From positions 26,363,876 through 26,427,875 of the forward strand of contig NC_045142.1 of the NCBI RefSeq assembly GCF_008831285.2: a stretch of DNA of 64,000 bases, given 5' to 3'. Below are positions 39,062-49,760 of the stretch, in pieces. The DNA comes from Nymphaea colorata. Its lineage: Eukaryota; Streptophyta; Magnoliopsida; Nymphaeales; Nymphaeaceae. Under the pieces are notes generated by a model that was not told where the DNA came from, made no database searches, and saw only the letters and a list, made by a program, of their open reading frames with translations. The position numbers and the translations under genes were made by a program. Position 1 is the first letter of the stretch. Every line of letters begins with the position of its first letter.

Positions 39062-40581
39062 TTCCTTTTTTTGAAATATGCCGAAGTGCACTGCTCCTGC
39101 ATCACATGGCACACAGCCATATTGTTCTAATATATTATTTTTTCGTATTCAATTGAATTTTGACATTCATTTATTTGCTGCTATTGATATTGATTTACTT
39201 AAAGGTGGTTGCTTTATGTTGAATGTCAGTGTATTTGCATTTTGCAGATTTTTCTTAATTAATTACTGCCTTTCCTCTTTTTGCAGGTCATGCAGTGCGA
39301 GGCATGTTTTCCCATGGATACATTGTATCTTGGCTGTTCATGGTAGACATATTATAGACGAGGAGCCATCACATGAAACACTTGACAACATTCTCGAGGT
39401 AATCAACCAACAAGAGAAACATATCAAACATTTTGTATGTCCGACTTTGCATCTTGTTTGCCCTTTCCTGGCAAGAAATATCTTCAAGATTCTGAAAAAA
39501 ATGTAAATATCTTGAGGATTCTGAAAAGGTGTTTTTGTCAATGGTATCACTTAGGCCCCGTTTGATGCACAAGAGAAATACTGTGCAACGTGGATTTTTT
39601 TTCAAGTTTGTACGGTTTTCTCCTGCAGCATCAAGCACAGAGAATTTTACCATGCGTTTTTCATTGAATTCATAAAAACTTCCCATGCAAAAAAGTCGGA
39701 CCACTCTAGGTCCGACTTTTTTCCACGAAAAAATTCTTCCTTCTGTACATTGATAATTTTACCATGCAAAAAACTTCCTGTACATCAACGGGGCTTTAAA
39801 GATCATGTAAAGGAAATTAACTATGAAAAGTAGATCTGTAAATTGCAAGTATGTTAGCAAGTGAAAGTCATATATTTATCATGTCCGAGGAATGTATTAT
39901 GGTGAATCACATATTCAAAATTGCTGGTCTTAGGATTCTGTTGTCCTTCAAGGCTTGTTGCTAAGCATGTAGTAGAAGCCTTTGAGTGGTTGGCTTGCAT
40001 GGATAACATGCATGCATTTTTTCTGATCAACCACCAATGAAAAATCTGTATGGGCAAGTAGTTTGAGGTGAATCAAACAATTACTCGTATTGTTAGAATA
40101 AGAGATTGATGCAATATGGTGATGCAAAAGCTGTGATTTAAGAAGTCCAGAGGCAGAAGAAATGCAGGAACTAGTAGTAGCTTTTCCATTTACAATGTTT
40201 CACTGACTCCTCTTTCTTGAAATCCTGTTTCTTTTCTCAGGTGACACAGTACGAAAGTTCGTCAGTCCAGTCTTTGTTACAACTATCTGGTCGACTGCAG
40301 CTATTGATGGCTCAGGTTCATACACCTTTTTCCTTACAGGCATTTGCTCTTGTTACATGGGCGGTAACATCTTTTTTCCACAGATATCTGGCAGTGAGGC
40401 CAGCAAGGATGAAGTTGCAGCGGTGCCAAATCATCAGTCAGTAGACAAAAATGAAGGGGAGGATGAGGATGAGGATGAGGATGAGAATGGAGATGATGAC
40501 GAAGGTGAAGATGTTGATATAGTTCAATTCATGTCTTCTGAAGATGACAAATCTCCAAGCGATACTGATGTTGATATGTAG
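30483..40581 (+). CDS. UTP5/WDR43-like WD40 protein of the small-subunit processome
   Basis: Expected nucleolar protein acting with the t-UTP/UtpA complex in pre-18S rRNA processing. Predicted exons: 30483-30572, 30979-31128, 31284-31402, 31722-31876, 32721-32809, 32974-33511, 33975-34151, 37218-37432, 37582-37661, 39287-39398, 40241-40315, 40384-40581; phases join to 665 residues. The ATG lies three bases after an acceptor and starts MGSRNLKDLLTSFSSS. WD40 blades fill roughly residues 15-300 (CSGDGRIKIWDALKGQIQTE, TGSGDVFAFDV, YTAGADGMVCQLD, SSGVGERYVALWK). A Utp12-type C-terminal domain follows (about 455-600: EEKLVSLGIL, HVFPWIHCILAVHGRHI), then an acidic tail (about 617-640) and a DIVQFMSSEDD end. 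Introns 7, 9 and 10 carry transposon insertions, none of which interrupts an exon. The assignment rests on domain order and remembered WDR43/UTP5 similarity. Confidence 0.9.
34745..36959. mobile_element. Harbinger-like 2.2-kb element in an intron, with TAA TSD
   Basis: The 2215-bp element has terminal repeats GGCTGCGTTTGATTGC (left) and GCAATCAAACGGGGCC (right), inverted with two mismatches. TAA flanks it at 34742-34744 and 36960-36962, fitting the 3-bp TWA duplications of PIF/Harbinger elements. It makes up most of the 3.1-kb intron between the exons ending 34151 and starting 37218. No transposase is visible. A second terminus-like word, GGCCCTGTTTGATTGC, at 34852 hints at nesting. The right part carries a 108-bp minisatellite. 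Confidence 0.8.
36404..36770. repeat. GA-rich minisatellite, about 108-bp unit, about 3.5 copies
   Basis: The marker GAACGAGAGACCGAGAGAGG (first copy GAATGAG...) recurs at 36404, 36512, 36620 and 36725, spacings of 108, 108 and 105 bp. Intervening sequence is also shared (GAGAAAACG, GATGGAGAGAGC, GAAGAGGCT). The array lies inside the Harbinger-like element and gives a long Ser/Leu/Pro-rich open frame on the - strand that is probably not a gene. Confidence 0.85.
38390..38870 (+). mobile_element. Possible hAT transposase tail remnant in an intron
   Basis: In the intron between exons ending 37661 and starting 39287, a short frame ends in an acidic stretch (about 38455-38523, ending ETEDENDE then stop). 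AT-rich sequence with CATACGCTACAATACAACAT follows near 38790. This resembles the acidic C-terminus of hAT transposases and the composition of the element at 28814. No termini or target duplication were found. Confidence 0.35.
39036..39058. repeat. (GA)n microsatellite
   Basis: A run of GA dinucleotides in an intron of the UTP5-like gene, about 25 bp after a short TA run near 38995-39010. Confidence 0.85.
39554..39795. mobile_element. Tourist-like MITE with TTA TSD and palindromic core
   Basis: A 242-bp element flanked by TTA (39551-39553 and 39796-39798). Ends are GGCCCCGTTTGATG and CATCAACGGGGCT, inverted except for the terminal base and a one-base indel. The centre has a second inverted repeat (AAAGTCGGACC, spacer ACTCTA, GGTCCGACTTT, near 39694-39722). 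The termini match those of the 2.2-kb element at 34745, so both probably used the same PIF/Harbinger transposase. Confidence 0.83.
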
Positions 40582-43500
40582 GACTATGCCCCTTGATCCC
40601 GTAAAGGTGCCTCCCACGTTGATTTTTGCTTTGTTATTTTCTTGCCATTATGAATTTAAGATGATTAATAATCTATTCTCGTAGGTTATATCGTCTTATT
40701 TTCTCCAACGGAGTTTTCTTGATTAACCAAAGTTTAGATGTCTCCAATGGATATATTTCTCCAGCAATCTGACGTCTTGACGTTTCTTGGCTGACAGTTC
40801 CTGCACTTATGGTTGTGCTAAACCCTGGTTATCCTCAGAGTCGGCAAAGTGACATGTTCTCGTAGGTTGAGCTCATACCATCCCTTGTGCTTAATGGAAA
40901 AGAAGACTCTTCTAGGCGAAACTATATCGAAGGTCACAGATTCTGCCGGAGATCATTGTCATACGCTTTTATTCTTTTCTTACCCATCAGAATGTAACTT
41001 ATGCTGCTTCCCACACCGGGTATCTCCTTGTGCTACTGCTGGGCCATATATTAAGTTGATAGTATCTTTTCTAGCTTTAGATGTTTCTAGTCCGGAAAAT
41101 ATTTGATGAGAAAAGCAATTGACTCTGCATACGGCATAGAGTTTTGGTACATGCTGGTGATAGAACGAAGGCCAGAAAAGAAGGGGGAAATTTACCTTTA
41201 TTGAGTGAGTTGCTTTTCCAGGTGTAATTTGTTTTCATTTTTTTTTCCTATCTTGCTTTTTGAAGATATCAGAGCAGCTTCTTTTGAGTTAAGGAAATTA
41301 CTTTTAGGCTGTAGAGTGTAGAGCACTCGTTCAGAGAATAAACAATAAATTCTGGATGGATTCTGTGTGTTGAAACTATAAACGTTATGTTGTCCCGGAT
41401 TTCCAATCGGACATTACCTCCCACATCGAACCCAAAATCCTTCTTTTCAGGATTAGCACACCCTGGAAATAGCTGTTTGGGCAAATCAAGCACATCCTAA
41501 ACACTGTAAAATTATGAGACAAAGACCCTTTGAACTCGAAAAGCTTTCACGTTAGGAAACCTGGTGGAATTCTAATGCTCCAGGAGGCCGCCATGAGGTT
41601 TCAACCCTTGGCCATCCTTGGTCGTGCTAACCTCCCATCTTGCCCAATGGTTCAAGGCCTAAGTTTTGTAAAATAGATTTGTTTTTTTACTTGTTTTACG
41701 AGAATTCTTTCCCTTGAACCTTGTGTGTTCCAATGTATTAGTTTATGTTGGATTTAGACTAAGCATTAAAACCCTTGAACCTTGACGCAAAAGGGAATAC
41801 CCCAAAGAGGGCTGAAGCATTTTTCATTTATCCATGCTTTTGGGGTTTAGGGTTGCTTTGAGACGTGGGTGAGGAGCAGTACTTAGAATGTTACGCATCC
41901 CACCAATTGTAACAAAGAAGAATGTTACGCATCCCACCAATTGTAACAAAGAAGAGTACCATCCATAGAAACGAAACTGACCACTAGGCGTGGCTTTTAC
42001 CAACTTGCAGTCTGGTCACAGTTACGCTATGTCCCTTGGGGCTAAGGAAAAGGAGGATAGATTTTCTTCTCAAGCCATAGCCTTTTCTCTCTCTCTCTCA
42101 TTTTTCATTTATCCATGCTTTTGGGGTTTAGGGTTGCTTTGACACGTGGGTGAGGAGCAATACACCCGTCAATTAGAATGTTACACATCCCACCAATTGT
42201 AATTGTAATAAAGAAGAGTACCATCCATAGAAATCAAACTGACCACTAAACTTTTACCAACTTGTAGTCTGTCTGGTCACAGCTACGCAACGTCCCTTGG
42301 GGCTAAGGAAAAGGAGGATAGATTTTCTCCTCAAGCCATAGCCTTCTCTCTCTTTCTTTCTCTCTAAAAGGTTCTTTCTGCCAATTCATGTCCAACCAAA
42401 TCAACACAAAAAAGTGGACTCCATACCATGCAAATCAATGGGCCTCTTGAGAAGGACAGCAATACGAAGGGATGCTATGTGATCCTTGTGGGTTCCAATG
42501 TGCACTATAAAGCAATAAAGTAAGTTGTGCACGGGCTTTAATTCTATCTCGAATTTGAATGAGATGTGTGGAAATCCATTGTTCGTATGGGATATGCGGC
42601 ACATGAAATGGTGATTCTTCTGAAAATGTGGCAAGTTGGGGGCACGCCTTTGATCTGCACTTAGAAATCTCTAGCGCGCTCTTTTCCTGATAAAAATGAT
42701 TGTCAGTGCGAGATTATAAGCCATTAAGGGGGATAATTATGCTACTTTCCAAGTGCAAAACAAAGGCTCCTACTTATTGCTGCGTTTACTGCCTTTGGGC
42801 AGTTGGACGTGTGCTTCCTGAAGAATGAATTTGATTGATCAGCTTCGCTTGAATAAACACACACGCAAACCTGCAGTGAAATTTAACAGAATGAATGAAG
42901 GGGCGGACATGCTTTGAGTTGACATGTTTCATCTTATTAAGTCGACCTCCATGAAAACCTTCATCTAGTTGTCAATGCATTCTTATAGGCACTAATAACT
43001 TTGAAAACTCCAGGTATATGGTTCATGTTACCGAGAAACTCAAGCAGAGTACGCATGTCAATTCTGTGTGCGCTCATGCATGAGAGAGACAGAGAGAGAG
43101 AGGGCAACCATAACTCTTGTCCTTAATCGGTAGGACATCACTCTCAGCCTCTTTCCTCAACGCTTATCAACATGTAACACCCACTGGAATCAAACCTGAG
43201 ATGCATTGTATAAGCACGGCAGGTGCGATTGGATACGATACAGGCACGTTGGTGGTGCTGTGCCCCTTAGCCTGCCCAATTTATATTTGCTTTTCCGGTG
43301 CATAACTCCAAGAAGAGGGCCCTTTGAACCTAAAGGCTGCTGGTCTGCCTTGGATTCCATGGTTTCAATAGTGATATTGAAACACCTTAACTTACTGATC
43401 CTAGGCCACCGTTTTTCAGATTCTTATCAATATCGCTGTACGATCTTTAACATCAGGTGTTGCTGGCCAGCTCAGTTTCCTCCTTAATGAAGCAAAAGCA

Positions 43501-44590
43501 TGAGCACGTAAAGAAGCTTTAATAAACTAATTCTGAATCTGCATGGTCGCACCTGGAGAAGCAGCAGCAGTACTAAAAAGGGCTACCCATCTCTTTCCTT
43601 TTGGCTTTCCTTTTTCTTTGCTTTTTAAGAATTGAACTCCTTGATGGGGTCCTTCTCAAAGGCTCAAAGCCGTGAAGGTTGAGTGGTATCTGAGTGTTAA
43701 GCCATGTCAGATGCATATCTGTCTATATTGTCTGAACACATCTAATTGGCCCCTCACAGAAACAATGCAGGAGCCGATACGGGGCCTTCATAATAATAGC
43801 GGATATGGCTCCTGAATCTACCAAATGGCAGTTTCAAGCAGCCGATTCTGCCGTGTATTGGCCTACTTGCAAACAATACAGTAGCTCTACAACCGAATTG
43901 CATCATCATCAGATACCAAATGATGTCTGAATCACCGATACTTATCGTTTTTCAATAGGAGACAAGAACTAATTTACAGCACTATCAAGGATGAGAGAGA
44001 GGCAAAGTAAGAATTCGATTGAGACTCTTTTTAGCACCTGTGGTACTAGTGCAAAAGGGGCCAGAGCCACTTGTCTTTACTCGGCAATTTGTCAGCTTCT
44101 AAGTGTTTGATGAAAATAAAATAACAAAAGCAAGAACACCTTCCACCACCGGCCCTCTCTTTCTTGGTTGGAAAGCCTGACAGTCTGACACTGCAAAGCC
44201 CAACCAAAGCAAAGCTTGAGCTCCATCAACGTGAGAGAGTCCATAAAGCAATTGGAATAATTGCTTTGTTTGCAAGGCCCTTTTTATTGAATATAGGAAA
44301 GTGAACAGTAACGTGCATTAGGAAATTTGTAAACTCATTCTCTCTCTCTCTAGATTCCCTGCATGTACTACTCATCAAGTAAGGCATCCCACTGCCTCTC
44401 TGCTTCTATTTTATCCATGCATTGATAGTCGTTCACCGGTTCTTTCTTTTATCTCACTGCCCATTTCTTGTTTCAGAGCACTACATATAATATTTCTCCA
44501 TTTGTAGTAACAATACAAGTCATGCAAAAAGGAAAAAAAGGGAAAAACAAGAAAAGAAAATTCCCCTTCCCCACAAAATTTTACCTCATA
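40582..44590. other. Convergent intergenic region between UTP5-like and HIPP genes
   Basis: About 4 kb, holding 3' UTRs of two convergent genes. AATAAA words occur at 41337-41342 (+) and, on the - strand, near 44284, but neither is proven. The middle carries the tandem duplication at 41818-42352 and a short GA run near 43083-43102. Short frames here match nothing I recognise. Confidence 0.5.
41818..42352. repeat. 281-bp tandem duplication with a nested 34-bp duplication
   Basis: CATTTTTCATTTATCCATGC starts both copies (41818 and 42099). They share TTTAGGGTTGCTTTGA, GTACCATCCATAGAAA, CAACTTG and CCCTTGGGGCTAAGGAAAAG in order, ending in CT-rich tails. In copy 1 a 34-bp segment starting AATGTTACGCATCCC is itself duplicated head to tail (41887-41920, 41921-41954). 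Copy 2 has one version with small indels. So the 34-bp event followed the larger one or was partly lost in copy 2. Confidence 0.9.
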
Positions 44591-46008
44591 TTACATCACA
44601 GTACAAGCATTTGGATTCTCATCACTAAAGATTGAAGTGATGTTGCTTCCTTCCCCACTGTTCCTGCTGTTGGGATACTCATCAGCGTAGTGTTCATATC
44701 GACTGTACCTTGAGTATTGAGGCGCTGGCATGTAATAGACAGGCTCAGGCATTACATGAACTGTAGGTCTGTAAGCATGAGTGTAAGCATAAGCAGAAAC
44801 TTGAGGCACCGCATGTGTTCCAGTGTAATGGTACCAAGGCCCAGGCCCTGGATAGTCCCTGGAACTGTAGTCGATGACCTGGATGTCTTCAACCGGTTTC
44901 TGCTCTGTAGGTGAGGGCTTCTCTGATGCAGGTTCAGCAGCTGGCTTTTCTGGTTCTGGCTGCGGTGGCGGTGGTTCTGGTGTCGGCTCTGCTGGTGGTG
45001 CAGGTGCAGGCTCAGCAGGTGGTGCAGCTTCTGCTGGAGGAGGAGGATTGGCTGCTTCACTAGATGGTGGTGATGCTTCCGCAGGCTTCTGCTCAGCTTC
45101 GGCAGCTGGAGCTGGCGGCTCTGCAGGCGGCGGGTTTGAGTCGGGCCTGACTTCGTTGAGCTCTGAGTGGGAGCATATGGTTGCTATCTTTCTCGTCTTC
45201 TTAATGGCTTTGATGACCAATTCAGGTTCTGCCCAACCCACAATGGTGATCTTCTGCTGGGGGAAGTCTATGTAGTGTTCATATATTCCTGTGAAAAGAG
45301 AAACAACCGATTTGAGCGTGTTAAACTTTGTTATAAGAAACTTCTGAAGAAACAAGTATAAATGATAGGAATTACTACTGGTTAATCTAGAATGGCTTCT
45401 GTAAGTGGTTAATTTCTTACCATTGATTCCACTGAGGGCTCTCTTGATCTTCTGAACGCAACCGTTGCAGTCCATCCGGACGTGGATCTCAGTGACCTTA
45501 GCTTTCTGTGGACGTTGACAGAGGAAAAACTGATCAGATCGAGGCAGAACATATACATACGTTGTTCAAGAAAATTGAGTTCCTATAAAGCGGCAAAAAC
45601 AGAGACCAAGAAGACACCGATTATGTGCTAAACTTTCCAACCAGATGATGAAAAATGCGCATTTCGGATCAAACCTCCTTCTCTGGATGTTCAGCGGTAG
45701 TGAAAAGTGAAAACTAAGCCAATGAAAGTTCTTAAAAAGAATCAGCGTCTACTATACATATGTACTTTTAGAGAGAGATAGAGGGAGGAGGAGAGAGATA
45801 GAAATAGATGGTAGGCATCAATTTTCTACATAAAGTAGAAATTTCTCATAAAACCAATTCCTACTTGTTACTTCTGGAGTAGACATCAAAAAAAATTTCA
45901 TGGCAGAGAGAGAGAGATGGTAGGCATTGATTTTCTACATAAAATAGCAATTTCTCATGAAACCAATTTTTACTTGTACTTTTGGAGTAGACATCAAAAA
46001 CATTCATG

Positions 46009-46053
<45 letters not shown>

Positions 46054-46073
46054 ACCTCTAAATGGGGAACCAT
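44591..46073 (-). CDS. Heavy-metal-associated isoprenylated plant protein (HIPP)
   Basis: Metallochaperone-like protein, expected to bind metal through its HMA domain and be lipid-anchored. Predicted exons in coding order: 46073-46056, 45505-45421, 45288-44591; phases join to 266 residues. The first exon encodes only MVPHLE. The HMA domain is residues 7-70, with the core motif MDCNGC at 17-22 (MxCxxC) and the strand KITIVGWAEPELVIKAIKK. A Pro/Ala/Glu-rich linker covers about residues 85-170, then a Tyr/His-rich region (HYTGTHAVPQ, YYMPAPQYSRYSRYEHYADE). The end CTVM is a CaaX isoprenylation box. Start choice is supported by the GTATAA donor after codon 6 and the complete HMA domain produced. 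Intron 1 holds a tandem duplication and a long GA run next to the donor. Confidence 0.95.
45807..46049. repeat. 109-bp tandem duplication plus (GA)n run in HIPP intron 1
   Basis: GATGGTAGGCAT begins two copies (45807, 45916). Each continues with TTTTCTACATAAA, TTTCTCAT, ACCAATT and GGAGTAGACATCAAAAA and ends in GA repeats. The second copy runs into an uninterrupted GA array at 46013-46049, six bases from the donor of intron 1. Read along the gene this is a CT tract starting right after the splice site. Confidence 0.87.
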
Positions 46074-49000
46074 GGTTCCTGACTGCAAGGGAGAGAGAGA
46101 GAAAAGGAGAGGAGAGGCTTGGTGGTTCTAGTTGAGAGAGAGGGTGATAAGTCCTTTAAGTAGGCAGGGAGGTGGGGAGAAGATGGGAATTCTGAAACTT
46201 TTGAGGCAGGAGGTGCTTCCAGCTTTTATGAAGCGTGGGAAATTTATTTCATAAAATACACAATGTTTGTATAAAATAAATTCTAAGTCACATCAACAAA
46301 TGCGTGGTGGGGAGGAGCATGGAAGCCCTTAGACAATGATATTTTTTTTCCTATTCAAATAAATCACTCTTTTTTTTCTCTCTTTTTAACGACATCGTGA
46401 TAAGAAAACCAATTTCGATTAAGTTAACTACAAAAACAAAAACAAAAAAAACCTAATTTTGTTCACTATTTTTGAGTGAGCTAGAAGTTTATCTTTGTTG
46501 CTGGAAACAAGGTATGAAAGCTTCTTTATTTTTCTTATCTCTGGAGTCTTGAGCTACATTGGTTCTTTAACTTGAAATGCAGCATCCGACTATCTTAACA
46601 TGCAAAAACATCGTGCTCATCAAAATCAAACTAAAGACTTACCTTTTAAAAGCCGTTATTCCTGCAACTAAAAAAAAAAAAAACTTGAATCTATAAATGG
46701 TTATAAAAATAAAATTTTATATGCAAATAATCAAAATATTATTTATTTGTTTTGCTATTAAATTTGTTTGGGAGGGATGGGGAGGCCGGCCCATAATTGA
46801 AGGTGTGGCTGAGGAGTGGAATATCCTTGGGCCGACCATAGAAAAAGGTTGATGTCCCCTTTGGTCAAGAAAACTAAAGTAGCTTTTGGATATCCAACTC
46901 TCTAAGGCATCCGTTCATGTCTTCTTCGTCTCCTCCTCCTCTTTCACTCTCCCTCCACTTTTTCCTCTAAAAAATAAAATAAAATGTGGACTACGTGGTC
47001 CTTATTCACTGTCACTAGATTCCATCGCCATCGCCATCGCCATCGCCATCTCCACATCCCATGTATTGTCATCATCCAAAAACATATATATATATATATA
47101 CATATATATTAGATGGATCAAAAACAATCTCATCTTTTGCATGTAGGCGGTTCACAGGAAAAAAAGATGCATTTTTTTGTTGTTTAGTATTAGTTCACAT
47201 TCTTTTTTTTCTTTGTTTTTCTCTCAACTGCCAATCTATACAAAATCAAGCGTAAGATCTAGCAATTGATATCTAAATTTGGGCACAATCTGTTTGCATA
47301 GACATGTCAATTAAGCGTGGTTAAAAATAAAAATCTTCTACTCAATTTTGTATTTTAACAAAAAAGGTGTTAATTGTGCATTTTATGCCATTGAAAAAAA
47401 AGTGTTTTAGGTTTTGACTTATTTGTAAAACTGACTCATAAATCACAATTATAAAGATAAATTTTGGAAAAGTGAATAGCACACTTTCCATGAGAAACAC
47501 ATACAAATTTTTTGATTTGGATGTTTTAAAAGAGGTCAAGGATTTGGCACCTAAGGTGGACTTCTCACTATAATCCAGTAGGATTCTGCCTAACACTAGA
47601 ATAGATAGGTTGGTCAGTCATGAAAATTATCCCAGATGCACAATCTGGCTGCAATTTGCCAATAAGAAATACATAATCTTAATTAGGTAGATAACATTAA
47701 ACTATCAATGGCACGAGTTAGCCTTTAAATTATTTGGATTTTTTCTTTCTTTCTGCATAATATTTGTTACAATCCGGTGAATCAGGCTCCTAGTTTAGCA
47801 TATTCCAACGCCCCCTAGTAGCTTTAATTCATATTCTGAAAAGGCCAACTAGGAACCACGACAACTAATCTTATAGCCGATATCCTTATAAATCCTTGAA
47901 GATTTCCAAGAAGCTTCGGACTCTCTATAGGCATCTAATAAAAAGAATATTTTGCTTTGAAAACATATATTTTAAAAACACTGTTAGCGCAACTGGCAGC
48001 AAGATGCTGTGGTCGCTGTCACTTTCTATTGTATTAAACTTGTAAGCTTCAAATGGTAGCAAGCGTGACATACCCAAGTTAAAGGATATACAATAGGTTT
48101 ACATAGACTCTGAACCAAGCAAGAATCTTGAAGTCATAAGGGTATGGTCTTGAGGGTTTTGTGACGAAGGTAGATTCCCTTAAGCAAACATTAAAAGAAA
48201 AAAAATATTTTTTTATTCGAAAAAATATGATATGATTAGGAATCTTTTTTTTTAATCCAACAATTAAACAACCAACATAACTATACCATGTTTTCTAAAT
48301 TAAGATTATAGTTTTAATTAGAACATGTATTTTAGAAACATGTGCTCTTTATAAAAATACAAAGTACTTTCTACCTAACTATCTTTATGTTTTCTCTAAA
48401 TTCTTGCATAAAATCATGGATCTTCTTAGTCTTCATAGAAAACAAAAGAGCACCAGTTCTTGAATGGTGAGAATTTGGCTTCTACCAAAATATACTATAC
48501 ATATATACATATACATACACATATATGCGCGTGCTTTCACGTGCACACGCGGGATGTAGTGCTCGTGAACGTAGACAAGTGGCCCGATAAGGACAGAGTT
48601 ATCACTTGTCCCGTTTCATCATCACTTTCATTTTCGTCTAAAATTCTCCTTCTTGATTATTACATGAATGGAAGAAATGGAGTGATGAAATTGGACGCAT
48701 TGTGTGGACACAATGATTCCTCATTTTATTTTTCACACAAATAAGAGTTCATGGTACACAGATTTCTGCCTTGTGGAGGGGAAATGGAAGTTGATATGCT
48801 TGCATATATGCTGATTAGGCGTGTTTGCTGGTCAAGAAGAAGTTTTTCTGGGTATACGTTTTTGGATGAAATTATCTCCACCGTGCACCTTGACACCACA
48901 TATTTGATTTACAAAAAATCTCCGACCAAAAAATCTCCGACTCTTTTAGCTGAAACGTTTAACCCGTTTAACACCGGAAGATATTCTTTCCGACTATTTT

Positions 49001-49396
49001 TCCGGCATAGCCATCAAACGATGTAACCGGAGAATAATGAAGTGAAGATATTTTTGGGAGCAAGCTGTCCATGAGAACATGAACAGATTAATGTCGGCTG
49101 GTTAGCTCCATTGATCGACAGCACTCTACGACACGATTTTTTTTTTCTTTTTTTTGCCGAATTTCTAGTATAATCTTGTTGTGTTTTTTCTTTTCAGTCT
49201 AAAAAAGTTACCAATTACTTATAAACTTACAGAAAATTTCTTGTCAGTTCTTCATTTATAATTTTCACTCTGAAATTGCTTGTTTTCTTGTGGAATGTTA
49301 TTTCTGAACTACCCAACGAGAGCTGCTCCTGCCTTCTTCTGTGTTTCAACAATGGTGATTTTTTTCAAATTCACAGCAACAAAGATATAGTGCTTC

Positions 49397-49760
49397 AGGG
49401 ATGTCAACAGATCGAATTCAGATTAGATATATTCAGGGATGTCAATAGATCATATCCGGATTAGATATATTCTTAATCATATCTTTTTTTTTTCTCTGAT
49501 ATTTACATATGTAGATTCGAATTCAGATTCAAATACGAATAAAAAAACTCATATCTGAATGTGAATATGAGTCTGAAATCCGATTTTACAATCTGAATCT
49601 GTTTTTTATATTCATATCTGAATCCGAATTCTGAACTGGATTTTTTTAATTTTCAAAATATAATAGCATCAGATACAAGATATTTGTCTAAAAATGAATC
49701 TGATCCGAATCCGTATCTATTTATGTATATCCTGATCGGATGCCATTTATGAAATCCGAA
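49397..49760. mobile_element. Degenerate MITE with a duplicated left end
   Basis: AGGGATGTCAACAGATC (49397) and AGGGATGTCAATAGATC (49435) start two 38-bp tandem copies, both ending TTAGATATATTC. The interior has the ATCCGAAT/TTCAGATT words of the 53035 family. The right end (GATCGGATGCCATTTATG, near 49735) is too decayed to give a clear terminal repeat. Confidence 0.55.

Noticed and set aside
44874-45275. Gly/Ser-rich open frame on the + strand over the HIPP gene
   Set aside because: It is the reverse shadow of the Pro/Ala-rich linker of HIPP, whose own frame has clear HMA and CaaX motifs.
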